NCBI RefSeq assembly: GCF_000003815.2
Contig: NC_049986.1
Coordinates: 17,450,476 to 17,514,475 of the forward strand
Source: Branchiostoma floridae
Taxonomy: Eukaryota; Chordata; Leptocardii; Amphioxiformes; Branchiostomatidae
Reading direction: 5' to 3'
Length of the DNA stretch: 64,000 nucleotides
The position numbers were made by a program, and so were the translations under genes. Shown here one piece after another: positions 1 through 12,033 of this stretch; position 1 is the first letter of the stretch; the number at the start of each line of letters is the position of its first letter. A model generated the notes under the pieces. It saw nothing but the letters and a program-made list of their open reading frames with translations, did not search any database and had not been told where the DNA came from.

Positions 1-2050
1 GTTTAGTACAAACACGAAAGCTGATTATAATTTTGTTGCATAAACTACAGATCAAAATACTCTACTTCACAATCTGAATAAAGACTAAGTCAAAGTCAAA
101 GTACTTCAGCGGAAATGTAATAAAGGCCAATAGCTAATGAGGTAAGTTCAGGCACATATCATTAAAACAAAAGGTAACAAACAACTGTACAGTTTGGATA
201 TCACTCTGTATTCTGCAAAGCACATATTTGTCACTGTTGTACAAAGTCCAGAGCTTGATAAAAAAAACGTAGTTAAATGTAAAACTCAATATCATCTCAG
301 GACTAACAGATAAGCAGGAATATGTTTAAGAAACTTGAGAAAATCCTTTAAGATCTGGACCATTACAAAGATACTACAGGTGTGTGATTGAAGACAAAAA
401 GGCATACATCACTCATTTCTGACAGTTCACACCCAAGTGGGAAATGCCATTATGTGATTCATGTCTATTGTCTTCTGCTAATTGTCCAGAAATGAGCTGT
501 TAATTTACTGAAGAAGAACTGAACTGTTTCTTGCCATGGCAGTATTTAGAGTATTATGTGTTTGTTTAAATGAATTTGGGCCTTCAAACTTTTTTTGTCT
601 GACTGACAGATAAGGCTGGCGATCGGAAAGTGTTAGGACTTTCTACCCCAACATCTGTTTGGAAATTACTTTAAGTTAAACCACAACCTGTCAGCCAGTC
701 AATGTCATATTACCTGGTGCAATATTTTCTCACTCCATTGTCTTCTCTGAGAAAAAGTCATTAGATTTATAAAACCCTGATATTCCTTATCCTAGTTGTT
801 ATCATAGAAACCAGAATATTGGTCTTGTTTTGAACATTTCTCAGGTATGCCTAAAGTCATGTTCTACATGCAATCCCCAAGGTTTCCACTCTGGAGGTCT
901 GCGTTTCTAATTTCCCAGGTGTATGACACTTGTTTGGGAGAGACACAGGCTGATCCAAAATTGATCACACACTTGGGGGTTGGAGACACAACTCAGAGGA
1001 TCACTCATGAGTGAAATACAAAGAGTGAAGTTCATAAACCAAAAAGGATTCAAAGAAGTCAAAGTAAGTATTATATTGCTGTTATTTTTGTCAGTCATGC
1101 AGTAAGTGATAGGGGTGCTTAGCACACAGATTAGTGTCTTGATAAGGCATTATCCCGTCCTAAATCTAACGGTATAACTAAACTCCTTCTTGCCAACAGA
1201 TCAGAGGTAAACACAACAAACACACGCTACAGTTCAACCAGGGCTACTGTCCCCCGACTCTCTCACTTCCGAACCAATAAAAGCACAAGATGTTGTTTTT
1301 GAAAACAACACTTCATATCGACAACCTGTGCCTGTGTGTGACGAAAAACTTCCGAGTAGGAAATGTACACATATGTGCAATGTCACAATTTTTTTGTCAC
1401 AAATACCTTTCACAATGACATATCGTATCAAACGTCTCCTTACAAAAGAAACGAAGTTTTTTAGAAAAGGTATCCTAGATATTTGTGACGGCGAAAGAGA
1501 ATGAATGAAATCCCGGAGAGGGGACTCTTCTGACCCTCCGGCCCCGGGCCAAAACACTCGCAACACGGTGCTCTAAATACAGGTCAAACCTTACCAAAAC
1601 AAATAATGCACTACCAAGAGAGTCTAATGTTTTACCCAGAGGACATTCAGGGAAAATTTGTCACCAGTCTTGGTACAATGATTTCTGTGTTGCGCGTTCT
1701 GATAGACGATATTTGGAACGAAATGCATTTTCCGTAACCTGTTGCTTGTTCTGTCCGGACTTGCCAGTTTTGCCACATGTTAGTTGGAGCACCCTGACTC
1801 TGTTATACAGTCATACTGCAAGGTACAACGGTTAAAAACTCCTAGAGGGATAAGAACTGGTTGGAAACAACAAATACCTGCAGTTCGTCACCCTTTACAA
1901 AGTCAGAAATATACCTAAAACTTGCCGGGAAGTGTAGCAAAGGATCGTAGTAGGTGGCGAAAAACTGTAACCCGAAACCAGGCGGCCACAGTAGAGTAGA
2001 TTACCAAAACATTGACCAAAACGAGGATAAATCTTCGTTTTAAAGCACTC
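1..2050. other. Left flank, no gene recognised
   Basis: This AT-rich stretch has only short open frames on both strands, and none looks like a known protein. If the minus-strand exon at 2053-2161 is real, this region would hold its first intron and perhaps later exons, but I could not identify a convincing second exon. Confidence 0.4.
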
Positions 2051-2052
2051 AC

Positions 2053-2161
2053 CGGATCCCGACAGCTTGTTGAGACCGTTACGTTCACTTGCTGAGGAAA
2101 ATTTCCCGCCGGCTGTGTGTTTTGCGGTTCCAAACCGACCATCCCTCGGGCCCGAAGGCAT
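2053..2161 (-). CDS. Possible first coding exon of a divergent gene (partial)
   Basis: On the minus strand an ATG at 2161 opens 36 codons beginning MPSGPRDGRFGTAKH. They end in the sequence GGATCCG followed by a consensus donor GTGAGTG at 2052. The exon lies in the GC-rich block that also serves the plus-strand methyltransferase gene, so a head-to-head arrangement is likely. The peptide is rich in Gly, Ser, Lys and Asn, looks disordered, and is not one I recognise. No continuation was found to the left, so the rest of the gene may be outside the window. The open frame plus a good donor is suggestive only. Confidence 0.35.
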
Positions 2162-2368
2162 CCACGGTCCGCTAGTTCTGCGGTTTGACGTCCTGTAGGA
2201 GTCTCCGCCGGGGGTGGGTCCGCTGGAGGGAACGGCGGGGTTACTTCCGGTTTATTGACCTTTCACCTTTCAAAACTTTAAAATTTCCCATCATGCATTT
2301 GTAAACATGGCGGCCTCCAGTGTTTTTTCAAACGCTGACAAATAGATTTTTAGTCTGTGAGTCCAAAT
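2162..2368. promoter_or_regulatory. Putative bidirectional promoter and non-coding first exon of the TRMT10B-like gene
   Basis: A GC-rich block separates the minus-strand ATG at 2161 from the plus-strand transcript. At 2286-2299 TTCCCATCATGCAT resembles the ZNF143/THAP11 element, and at 2304-2315 AACATGGCGGCC resembles a YY1 site at a housekeeping-gene start. A donor, AAAT|GTAAGTG at 2369, would end a non-coding exon that joins the coding exon at 2960. Factor binding is inferred from motif resemblance only. Confidence 0.4.
2307..2345 (+). other. Upstream ORF in the 5' leader of the TRMT10B-like gene
   Basis: The ATG inside the ATGGCGGCC motif opens a 12-codon frame (MAASSVFSNADK) that stops at TAG 2343-2345, before the donor at 2369. 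If transcription starts upstream of 2307 it would be an upstream ORF. If transcription starts within the motif, as at many YY1 promoters, it would not be translated. Confidence 0.3.
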
Positions 2369-2965
2369 GTAAGTGTATATTGTGTTAAAACATGAAGCGA
2401 CTAGTGTATGATAGATTGAGGATGCTACCCGTGAATTTTAATAATTCATATATCTTAGCAAGTCTATTCATTTGGCTGACTATAGTTAGTGGGGGGAGGG
2501 GGGTAAAACTCGTTTTAGTATGTGTATGGATGTTTTGATATTACCTTGGCCAAAGGTATGAGGTCATTGAACTCAATTATTGTTTCTGTATTTGATTTGG
2601 GGGAAACATAGCTAGCACCTACTGCAGTTTTTCAATGTGCCATGGGGGTTTTCATTAATCAAAGGCCCTGTTAATCGTTTCGTATCGCCACTCAAAATTT
2701 GGAATGATCGACATCTGCCTATAATTCTTTGTATTGTATTAGGATAAGCAGAGATCAGAACACCTGTGCGGCCACAAGAATTCTAGGTATTATGTCAACG
2801 GAAAAGAAAACATTCCTTCTCTTGACCTCTCTGTTTCAATTTGCATAACAATGTCCAGATAGGTTTTCTTTTATTTTTGTGGGTCTTTACCTTTGACATA
2901 TCACCTACATGTGATCTGATCTCTATGAAAGGGCTTATTATCTGTCGTATCATTCACAGAAGGCA

Positions 2966-5900
2966 ATGCTGCCCTCCCATAGTCTCCCTTCTGATGAAGA
3001 ACCATTCACCAGCTACAAAAAGATGATCTATGAAGAGCAGGGTGATGATATCATGGACACGCCACAGTTAGGAGGGATGGAGACTGGTGACCAGGAAGGG
3101 GAAATTCTGGCAGGGATGGAACACCTTTCGGTATGTCCTGTCAGTCTACTGACTCTACTGTGTTGTTTATTTGTAGGCGGCTGCATTGTTTATAATTGTA
3201 ATCTTCAAAAATGAAAACATCGAGGACAATCAAATCGTACCACTCAGTTCTATATCTACTAGATATGTTTTAGTTTCATGTTTATTTTCCAGTCTGCTCC
3301 CATGTTTCTAGATCCATGTAATAAGAATAAAGCACTGCTGACAATTTGCGTAGCCTAGCTTATCATTTTGGTTCAAGCTTGTTCCCATGATAACAAGCAT
3401 TGTACTGCAGAAAACCCAGCGCAGGAAGAGGCTGAGGTACCTGCGCATTGCTGACACTCGCCGGCTCCACAGGAAGGAGAAGAAGAAGGAGGCTCAGCAG
3501 AGAAAGAGAGAAAGAACAAAGGTAACATAGAACCTTCTAGAATACATCTATTTGCTGTTCTGGAAATTTTCTTGATTGGGACTGGCTATCTTAGATATCA
3601 GTCATATCATAGTAAAAACTTCCAGAGTCAGCCAAAAATTTCTTAACACAGATAGAATTTTCTGCTAACATTCGTATTACTGTAAATGCATTTAAGTAGC
3701 AGGAAAAAGGACTGTTTGCGGTGGTTTTAAGTTTGTGGCAGTACCATGCACTTATGCTCTTACTGCCATGGAAAAATGTTTGCGGTGTTTTTTAGTTTGC
3801 TGTGATTGTTAAGGGGAAAACCACGCACATAAAACAACCGTGAAAATTTCTGCATTTACAGTATTTATGAATGTTACCTTTATATAGCAGCTGGAATGTC
3901 TAACCAAAGAGCTGCCAGGAGCAGCTGGAGATGATAGCACAGACGTGACAGAATGCCAGCCTCAAGAGTGTGCTGCACTACCAGTATCAGTGGGTAGGTG
4001 GCGCTGTTAATCAAGTGGTGCACTAAGTGTGTTGCATTGTTTACATTTTTCTGTGGACTACATGTCTGCACTTTTCCCACACAACCTCTTGTTCATTTTC
4101 ACTTTCATTTGGTTCTTAGATGAAGATCTTAATTGTCTTTACTAACAGGCAACTGCACTGGGATTACTACAGGAGTGGGGCAAGTGCATGTGAGCAAACT
4201 GGAACGCCAGAAACACACCAGGAGGAAGCTGGAAACCGCCATGAAGAAAGGACTGAGGGTTTGTCTGGACATGAGCTTCGGAGAAAAGATGACACAAAAG
4301 GTGAGGTGAAGCTACTGAAAATGCCTTAAAGTTTGCAGTGATTTGAATTCCTTGTATCAAGGAGACAATGGTGTTCTTGCAGTGGTTTCAAATTAGCAAT
4401 AGCGCTATAGTCACATACTGTGCTGTCACTTAAGGCACATACTGGTATAAAACTGCCAAAACTGTAAACATAAAATCACTGGGAAGATTTAAAGAATTAC
4501 AGTAATTACAGAGTGCAGGGTTTTTCTTCTGCCCTACAATGTTTTCCTTAATCTTATCAATCTTGTATTCTTCAAGGAAGCGTCTCGACTTGCAGGCCAG
4601 GTTGGTAGAGTTCACGGTGCTAACAAGTTGTCGGCCCGCCCATTCCACGTGTTCCTGACCAGTCTGGTACAGGACGGCACACTGCACCGGGAGTGTGTGC
4701 GCAGGAACGACGGCTTCCAGAACTTCATAGGGGTCAGATCACTTGTCTTGTTATAGGATTTAGATGTATTTCATGAATCTTGCATTTGACATTTTAAGGC
4801 TTTGAAATGATAATGTTAAAGAGAAAGTGGATTGCAAATTACTGTATTTGAAATAGTAACTCTTTCTTGAACCTTTTTTTCTCTCTTTTATTCACAATAC
4901 AATATTGCCTTGAACAGAAATAGAACCTTTGAGATGGCATGGCCACTATGGGTCTGTATAGATTTTCTTTAGTTAAAAAAGCGTCCAATGAAGTTAGATT
5001 TACTGCTGGTATTATATTTCATGCTTGTTTCTACACAGGTTGAACAGACATCAAAACACTTTCTGGAAGTCTTTGACAAAGAAGACATTGTGTACCTCTC
5101 TCCAGATTCTCCAAATGGTAAGGGTTGCTTCTTTGGTATTCTGGCTTTAATAGAACACTTAAGTATAACAGTGATTTAATTTTGAGTGAAAGAGAAAATG
5201 GAATTGTTTGCAGTGGTTTTGAGGTCCGCATAGTACTACAGTCACACTCTCCTTGAAACACTGGTGCCTTTATGTATCCGCCCAGTCGAAAATCACCTGC
5301 TAGCGACTCAGTAAGGGTGTTACAGATATGTAGCACAGTTGCTTTCAACACATCATAATACCACAATGTATAGTATGTACATGTATATGTAGCACTTAGA
5401 CAAGGAGGTACTAGGTGGACAGAAGACAGAAGAAAAATTTTGGGGTGGTTTTGAGTCTCTTGAACAGGTTGCCAGAACTGAGACCATCAAACCTCCACGA
5501 ACTCATCTGTCGTTGATGGACTTACTGCTAAAGTCTAAAATTTCAAATCCATATCATTTTCCATGTTCAGACCAAATGGATGGAATCACTGTATTTGAAT
5601 TACTGACAATAGTCAATAAGTGGACATATTTGAGCATATTTTTCAAACTTCTATTTTTCTTCACCATATGTACGGCAAATGTCTTGTTCTTTCAGATCTC
5701 CTAGAGCTCGATGACAAAAAAGTGTACATTATTGGTGGACTGGTGGATGAGACAGTACAGAAGGTATGCTCAACTTTATCATTCTCCTCTAAGAGGAAAA
5801 ACATGTAATTAAGAGGAAAATGAGAGGAATGGTCTTAAGTGTTAAAGGTGATCAAAGACACTATTCGGGCTTAATTGTATAGAAAACAGTCTGTTTACAA

Positions 5901-6882
5901 TGTGCCAAACAGTACATAAAACTTTTTTAAAAGCATAGTTTTGACAAACTCATCATGGACAAATGTACCATTGTTCTTGCTACCATGCCAATATATAGAA
6001 TGTTTTAAAATAATGAATTGTGCTTTTGTTTTTAGAATGTGACCATAACACAGGCCAAAGAAAAGGGTCTACAGACTGCCAAACTGCCCATCGATCTCTT
6101 CATGCAGAGACAGCCTGGCTCCAAGGGTAACAAAATTCTAACAGTCAATCAAGGTGGGTGTCACCCTGGATCATGTCAAAGAACTAGCTAGCAAATGACA
6201 AGAGCTATCTCTATACATATAACAGAGTCCAAAGCCCCTCATTTAAGTCCAGCTTTGGGTGGAATTCGGTTACAGTGAAAGGTTTGTTAAAGGTATGCCA
6301 GTTATGCCTACCCATTCTTTGTCGGTTATGGGCATAATCAAAGGAAGAAAATGGATTTTCCATAGGCACAAGGAACAGACAAATGGATGCAATGCATTTA
6401 AAAGATGTAAGAAAGCTGCTCATCTTTGTGTACAGCTTAGTATACAAAATAAGTGTCTGATTTTGTTTCATGTTCAAAAGATTATTATTTACATGTGCCT
6501 ATTTTATTCATGAGATGCAACAGTGCATCTGACACTGTTTTGTTCCTGTCCTCCCATCCCAGTGTTTGAGATTCTACTGAAGTTTTACATGACCAGAGAC
6601 TGGAGGGTGGCTCTCCCTGTGGGTCTGCCTGAGAGGAAAAGTTTTATCCTAAAGCCTGACGACACGCTGCCACCGGATGTGCTCAAACAACAAGGGGTGT
6701 TCCCTCCTGGGTTTGACAGGGGCAGTGACTGGGGAGAAGAGACATCAGAGGCTTCTAAAGAAGATGCAGAGAAGGATGATACATTAAAGAACACAAACAT
6801 CAGAGAAAATATAAACTTTGATTCAATATCTACAACAGAGGACAACAATGATATCAAAAGCTTAAAGCAGTCTGTAATATAA
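2966..6882 (+). CDS. TRMT10B: tRNA (position 9) methyltransferase, TRM10 family, TRMT10B-like
   Basis: Nine coding exons splice in frame: 2966-3130, 3411-3521, 3891-3993, 4149-4300, 4577-4732, 5039-5117, 5696-5763, 6036-6153 and 6563-6882, giving about 423 aa. The N-terminus is acidic, followed by a Lys/Arg-rich stretch in exon 2. The SPOUT domain spans about residues 160-345, with CLDMSFGEKM, LAGQVGRVHGANK, VYIIGGLVDETVQK and VNQVFEILLKFYMTRDW. These match TRM10-family blocks that bind S-adenosylmethionine and form the C-terminal knot. The phrasing around GGLVDETVQK and LPIDLFM is closer to TRMT10B than to TRMT10A or 10C. Family members methylate N1 of the purine at tRNA position 9. Human TRMT10B has been linked to m1A9 of tRNA-Asp. 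The acidic C-terminal tail (residues about 370-423) makes the protein longer than the human one. The first ATG of the exon after the leader intron was taken as start. Confidence 0.9.
3678..3863. repeat. MITE-like palindrome (TACTGTAAATGCA family)
   Basis: The element lies in intron 3 (coding) of the TRMT10B-like gene. Its ends are inverted copies of TACTGTAAATGCA and TGCATTTACAGTA. Inside are repeats of TTTGCGGTGGTTTTAA type. A better preserved copy lies at 33185-33396. Partial relatives occur near 4370 and 5200. Confidence 0.7.
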
Positions 6883-7323
6883 GGTGTCTTCCATCCCAGA
6901 CTCCACAAGAATGGTAATTGGCAAAAAGGAATATCAGAGAGTTACAAGTTTTCAAGTAGAAAAATGATTAGTGCCAGACAGATTCCAGACATCAGAGAAG
7001 ATGTAAATATGATTCCAAATCTTATCTATATCAAAAGACAATGATACCACAACCTGAAGGCATTCTCTGTCTAACTTGAAAAAAAAACAAGGATTCCCAA
7101 GTAACATTTTAAAATTTTGCAGGTGCAAATATGCTCAAACCTGGCCCAAGGAGTTGGAGGTGGAACCAAGCTAAATTGAAAAATACTTTATTTACATGGA
7201 ACTGTGCATTCAATAGTCAGAAATACAATATCATAATGTACATATGATTTCAGGCCTATAGACACAAATGTCCAGCATGTTAAAGTTATGATGATGTTAT
7301 GTCTTGTCTGTCATAGTAACTGA

Positions 7324-7385
7324 AATAAAATTCTTTGAGACAAAACTTGTCTTTATACCATTGCTGTCAGTCCCCAGAAAATAAA
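7324..7385 (+). terminator. Polyadenylation signals of the TRMT10B-like gene
   Basis: Two AATAAA hexamers (7324-7329 and 7380-7385) follow the stop codon by about 440-500 bp. They are the likely 3' ends of the transcript. Confidence 0.5.
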
Positions 7386-8721
7386 TATATTTTGTGCCTT
7401 GTCATCAATCCAGATTTAAAAAAGATGTTTGATTTCTGACATCTATCATTTTCATCCCACGATATCCTTTTATTAGGAAAACAGAAACGTGTAGATGTTA
7501 GAACGAGCTACAGTACTGCTAAATTTAGCGCAAAGTCAAAGAACAAAAGGAACGCATCGGAAACAGTGCCTTCCTATTGAGAGGGAAACATATGGAAGTG
7601 GCATCGGTCATCCCTTAATTGTAGTCCTTCAAAGTCTATTACGCCCTAACTACTTCAAAAACTCAATCTCTGGAATATAAAATCCTCTAAAATGTCTTAA
7701 GGGACTAATTATATTAAGGTTGGCCAGCACACAAGTGTAGTTTTTTTTTCGTCTTTCTCGTAGACTACTTACGGATATATTTTGGACGTATACTGAGATT
7801 GAGATCCACCCGGACGTTTGCGTTTCTCACATACACTTCCTTACCAATCGACTACATATCTGTGGGTGTACAACAGATTATCGGGTCTCGACCTTTCTGC
7901 TGCATTTAGGCAAGGTTAATTTTGGGGAAGGTCGCTCAGGACCAAGGACTGGTCCCACAAGGGGGTCAAATTAAGTGATGAACGCCAAAAACGCGGGGCT
8001 ATTTTCAACGCCTGGAGTGATAGCGCGTTAGGGTAGGATTTGGTCATTGCAGATTTAACATTTTGATCGAGAATTCTGGTCAGAACAACCAGTACAAAAG
8101 GATAGGACTCATTAAAAATGCCGATTTTCAGGCGAAAGAGGTAAAGTTTGAATGACATATATAATAATACCAGAGTCTTTTTAAATGATTTGTTCTAATG
8201 AAAATATTACAAACCCACATGGCGCCCCTGCCATGGTACTTGAACATAGTACTGTGACAAGTACAGCATGCTAAATGGTGTATATATTCGCAGCGCTTTA
8301 TCTTAAATCGATCGTCAACTGGACTGCCTTTCCGCTGTAAAAAAAAGAGGACCTAACTTTTTATCAACGAAACTATCGTTTCCATGCTTCTCTAATGCTT
8401 AATGATCCTCAATTAACCAAGCTCGAGACTAGCTATGTCATTCTCCGTGAACATGAACAAGATGTGCTGTAAGACTTCGAAAATTTGGAGGTATGTACCT
8501 TGCCTTTAAAACTGTCACTGTTGGAATAGAATTTGTAGTAACTGTATTCATACGTGACTGGTGAACCTCTTCAACGATAACCCAAACGCATCATTGTCGA
8601 CGTTTCCTGCTAAGATTAGATAAAGGAACATGAATCCATGAAGCCCAGCAAATCGGTAAGACTCCTGTCATTACGTACGGGACCACACGGGCGCCATCGG
8701 CATGTTGCCGGGCTAAAGTGG
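7386..8721. other. Intergenic, nothing recognised
   Basis: There are no conserved coding frames, no RNA gene and no clear repeat in this stretch. Confidence 0.5.
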
Positions 8722-9275
8722 GATGAAGTCGGATGAAGGTTCGTTAAGAGCCGGAAGGGAGGTTAAAGTCACGGACAACTCGTTCATTGCCTTGTACGGC
8801 ATGTCCTCGGGGTCGCACATGGGTCACGTACAGTTAAGGAGACTAGGGTGTGTGAACGGACAATATTGTAAGCATGGATCTGAGAAAGAATGGACGATAT
8901 CAAAATGTGACACGCAGTTAACTCCTAACGACATAAGACAGAGAAGTTTATTTCGCGTGTTGTGTACGGCTTCTACATACATGGAAGTTTAACTATTGCT
9001 AATATCTTGCCATCTTTAAGAACTGATTGACTTGATATATGTTTTTATGTCATACCTGAGGCGCGAAAACGTTCGATACAGGTGTTTGAGGCCGAATGAA
9101 GGTTCATTAAGAGTCGGGAGGGAGGTTCAACAAAGTCACGGACGTCTCACGTCCACTGCCTTGTACGGGATGTGGTCGGGGTCGCACATGAGTCACGTAT
9201 TGACACATGGAAGTTAAAATATGGCTAATATCTTGCCATTTTTAAGAACATATCCACTTGATATATATTGATAAC
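8722..9275. repeat. Diverged tandem duplication, unit about 370 bp
   Basis: The block GATGAAGGTTCGTTAAGAG...GTCACGGAC...GGGGTCGCACATG at about 8722-8828 recurs at about 9096-9198. The following GCTAATATCTTGCCAT segment (about 8997) recurs at about 9223. The copies carry scattered differences and an indel. No lasting open frame is shared, so I treat this as a non-coding duplication. Confidence 0.6.
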
Positions 9276-10488
9276 AGTATGCTGCGTTAGGAATGCATGT
9301 CTCGTTTTGTTTGGCATAGAGTTGTGCAGTGTATAAATTTCGTAGCCTGTGTCCTTTTAAGTTTACGGCCATTCCCCGAGTTTTAGCGTAAAAGGGGATC
9401 AAGGGTAATGGGTACTCGGCCAACGTCAACGATATCGGAAAGGAAACGTTCGCCGAGACTTGGGCATACATGTAACATTACATGTATGTAGGGATATTTC
9501 AGACAATGTATGTTGAAAACAGCTATCAGGGATGTTTTGCCAGGCAACAAACATTCCGGGCTGTTTTTCACACAGTTTACCGGTTATTGCTGGGCTAAAT
9601 AAACACAGGTTTTGGAGAAAACCACATGATTCGGAAGTCTGTTAAATGCGCACCACTACATGGACAGCTTTAACACCTGTGTTGTTACCCAACGAGCTCG
9701 ATGACTTCACAAAGAAATGCGAAAAGATATGTGCTAAAAAGATTTCAGACCGACTAAAGTCAAGATGCGTTTCTGTCATTTGTCATTGTAGTATTAGCAA
9801 TATCAATGTTTGTGTCATTCCTGTTTTTCGTTTGGAATATTAGTACAACGATAGGAATGTCAATATGTTCCAAGCAAAGTGAAAGTCTATCAGTGACTAG
9901 TCTATCAGTTTTTGTACCGTATTTGATAACTTTAATATCAGTACATCGTCAATTATCTCAATTGAAGTGAAGAATGATGCACCCCCCCTCCCCATGGCTT
10001 TACAATGACAGGTTCATGTCTAAGTTCACGTCTTTATGAGACGCTTATAAGGACATGGTAGGGCGGATTATGCCGGTGTCTTACCGCCGGCCGAAGAGAC
10101 TTATTATCCGGCCGTGACATTTCCAGCAAACATGTGCGCTTGACGGGCGAGGCGTCGTGCCGGGGACCGTTCAGTCAATATTTCAGATGCTTCTCTGACC
10201 AGATCAATGAAGTTGTCCAACGTGGCAGTTTAGTTTTAAAAGAAAGAAGGATACTACAACATTTTTATCAATTACTAGTATGCAAATGAGGTCCTAGTTT
10301 GCATAATTCATATTCAACAACGTTCACCATTACGTAATTTCGCAATGCTGCATGTATGAAATTCCCATCATTTACTTTTTTTCAGATGACAGCATTTTCT
10401 CATTCTTTATGCAACTTAGGGCTACATTTGATTATTACCTAAATGTCAGGTCAATGCATCAATGCCTTTGCAAGTTTAGCCATACTGA
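9276..10488. other. Intergenic, nothing recognised
   Basis: The stretch ends at the target site of the LTR element. No gene or repeat could be supported. Confidence 0.5.
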
Positions 10489-11162
10489 TGTAACAGTGGC
10501 ATATTTGGCCATGTTATGATGATATTGTTAATACTCTCTGTACTTATATGTATGTTTAGTTACAGCCCATAGCAACAGTGATGGTTGTCTTTGCGTTCAC
10601 ACCTTGTGTATTATGCATGCATGTAGCAGTCTTTTGATGTGTAGGCTTTGGTCTCTGTGTTAATTCCCTGTCTGCCAGTTCTGTTCTGCAAGACAATAGG
10701 ATTGTCTGGCCAACACAACCTTGTACTTGTGTGTTAAAAGTATCAGGACTAGTTCATCCATATCAATAGAATAATGCCGACTAATTAGGATAGGATAAAT
10801 AGAACAGCAAAATAGAGTTAGGAGTTCAGTTCATGTAAGAGAACAGTCCGTACAGAGGAGCACGTGCACTGTCGTAACTGGAATACCCGCCGAGCCGCGT
10901 TGAAGCCTGGTCCGTGCCTGTAACTGTGAGTATAGTATTGTATAGTATAGTAAAACTCAACGCAATGTCCTACCTTATGTAATATTGTCACAACGGCTCG
11001 TGTTATGGTTAGGGATTCCTTAGTGCATTGATTATTATTGCTGTTTCCTGATTGTATTGTTGTGCTCCAATAAATGTACTTCACTGGGACCAGAATCTAG
11101 TCGAACCGTCTTTTGCCTTTCTTTAGTATTAGAGTAAAGTTACGGTAAAGTAAGTGGTTACA
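10489..11162 (+). repeat. 5' LTR
   Basis: It is 674 bp, TGTAAC...GTTACA, repeated at 14480-15153 with a constant offset of 3991. AATAAA at 11069-11074 is a plausible polyadenylation signal within the LTR. Confidence 0.92.
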
Positions 11163-11165
11163 AAT

Positions 11166-11183
11166 TGGTGCCTAATGACCAGG
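11166..11183 (+). other. Primer-binding-like site
   Basis: TGGTGCCTAATGACCAGG begins 3 bases after the LTR. TGG plus GTGCC-type sequence is the form expected for pairing with a tRNA 3' end (...GGCACCA). The pairing tRNA was not identified. The match beyond the first 7 bases is untested. Confidence 0.5.
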
Positions 11184-12033
11184 ATTCTGTCCCCCCCGGT
11201 GGAGTAATATTTGGAGTAGTAAAGTCTTGTTATAGTCTAAGTAGCTATGCACATGTTTGTTCTGAGCACCATTGGAAGTATTGTAGTCGTCCTGACTTGT
11301 TTGGATGTGTTTATGATGGAACATGGTTGTTTTTAGCCCTAATGATCGTTCCGCTAGTGCTGTTGTTGGAGATGTCCGAAAATTATTATGTACTGGTCTT
11401 GTCTGGTGTTCAGGTTAGCTTTGGTTGTGATCGAATGAATTTTACTCTCAGAAATTCCCAGGGAGGTGGAATGATGTGTTGTTATTAAAATAGCTGATGT
11501 GATTTTGTCTCGAGTTAGTTATTGGGTGAGGTAGGTTGTAAGTCCCGCGTCAGGGTCAGACAGTCCGAAGTGCCAAGGTGGATTGGTGTTATTTCTTGGT
11601 CGAAACTTACATAGTCTAGAGCGTCTGTCTAACGCTTAGTTTTTGGTTTTGACAAGAATGTCCTTTAGTTTTACATGGTCAGTATTGTTTGTACATTGTA
11701 AAGCTTTCGTGTTTGTCTGAATATGCAAAATCGTCATTAGTCCTTGCAGAGGCTGAGTTTTGCTGTTGTTTCGTTAACCTAAATCTGAATAAGTTGTTTT
11801 CTACCTTTTGATTGTTCTACCCAGTGTATGTATAAGGACCTGTTTGTTTGTATAAGCCTGTGCGCATGGTAATCTTGGAAGTTATTACAAGTCATGTCTT
11901 TCTGCAGTTGTACAAGTAGACTAGGTAATATGTTTTTCTGTGCAGTGTGGGTCTGTGAGTAATTGTTAGCAAGAACATTACACGGACGCCTTGGTTCTTG
12001 TCGTCGAGTCAGGCTTTGCGTAGAGGTTGGGCA

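Noticed and set aside
1234-1566. 110-codon minus-strand frame as a second exon of the divergent gene
   Set aside because: No acceptor in the required phase and no resemblance to a protein family were seen. It could not be linked to the exon at 2053-2161.
10818-11084. 88-codon minus-strand frame present in both LTRs
   Set aside because: It is identical only because the LTRs are identical. It runs antisense, has no family resemblance, and has no independent support.
11165-11488. 107-codon frame right after the 5' LTR
   Set aside because: It starts at a non-ATG codon within the primer-binding-like site and has no Gag or other signature. It is likely chance within the leader.
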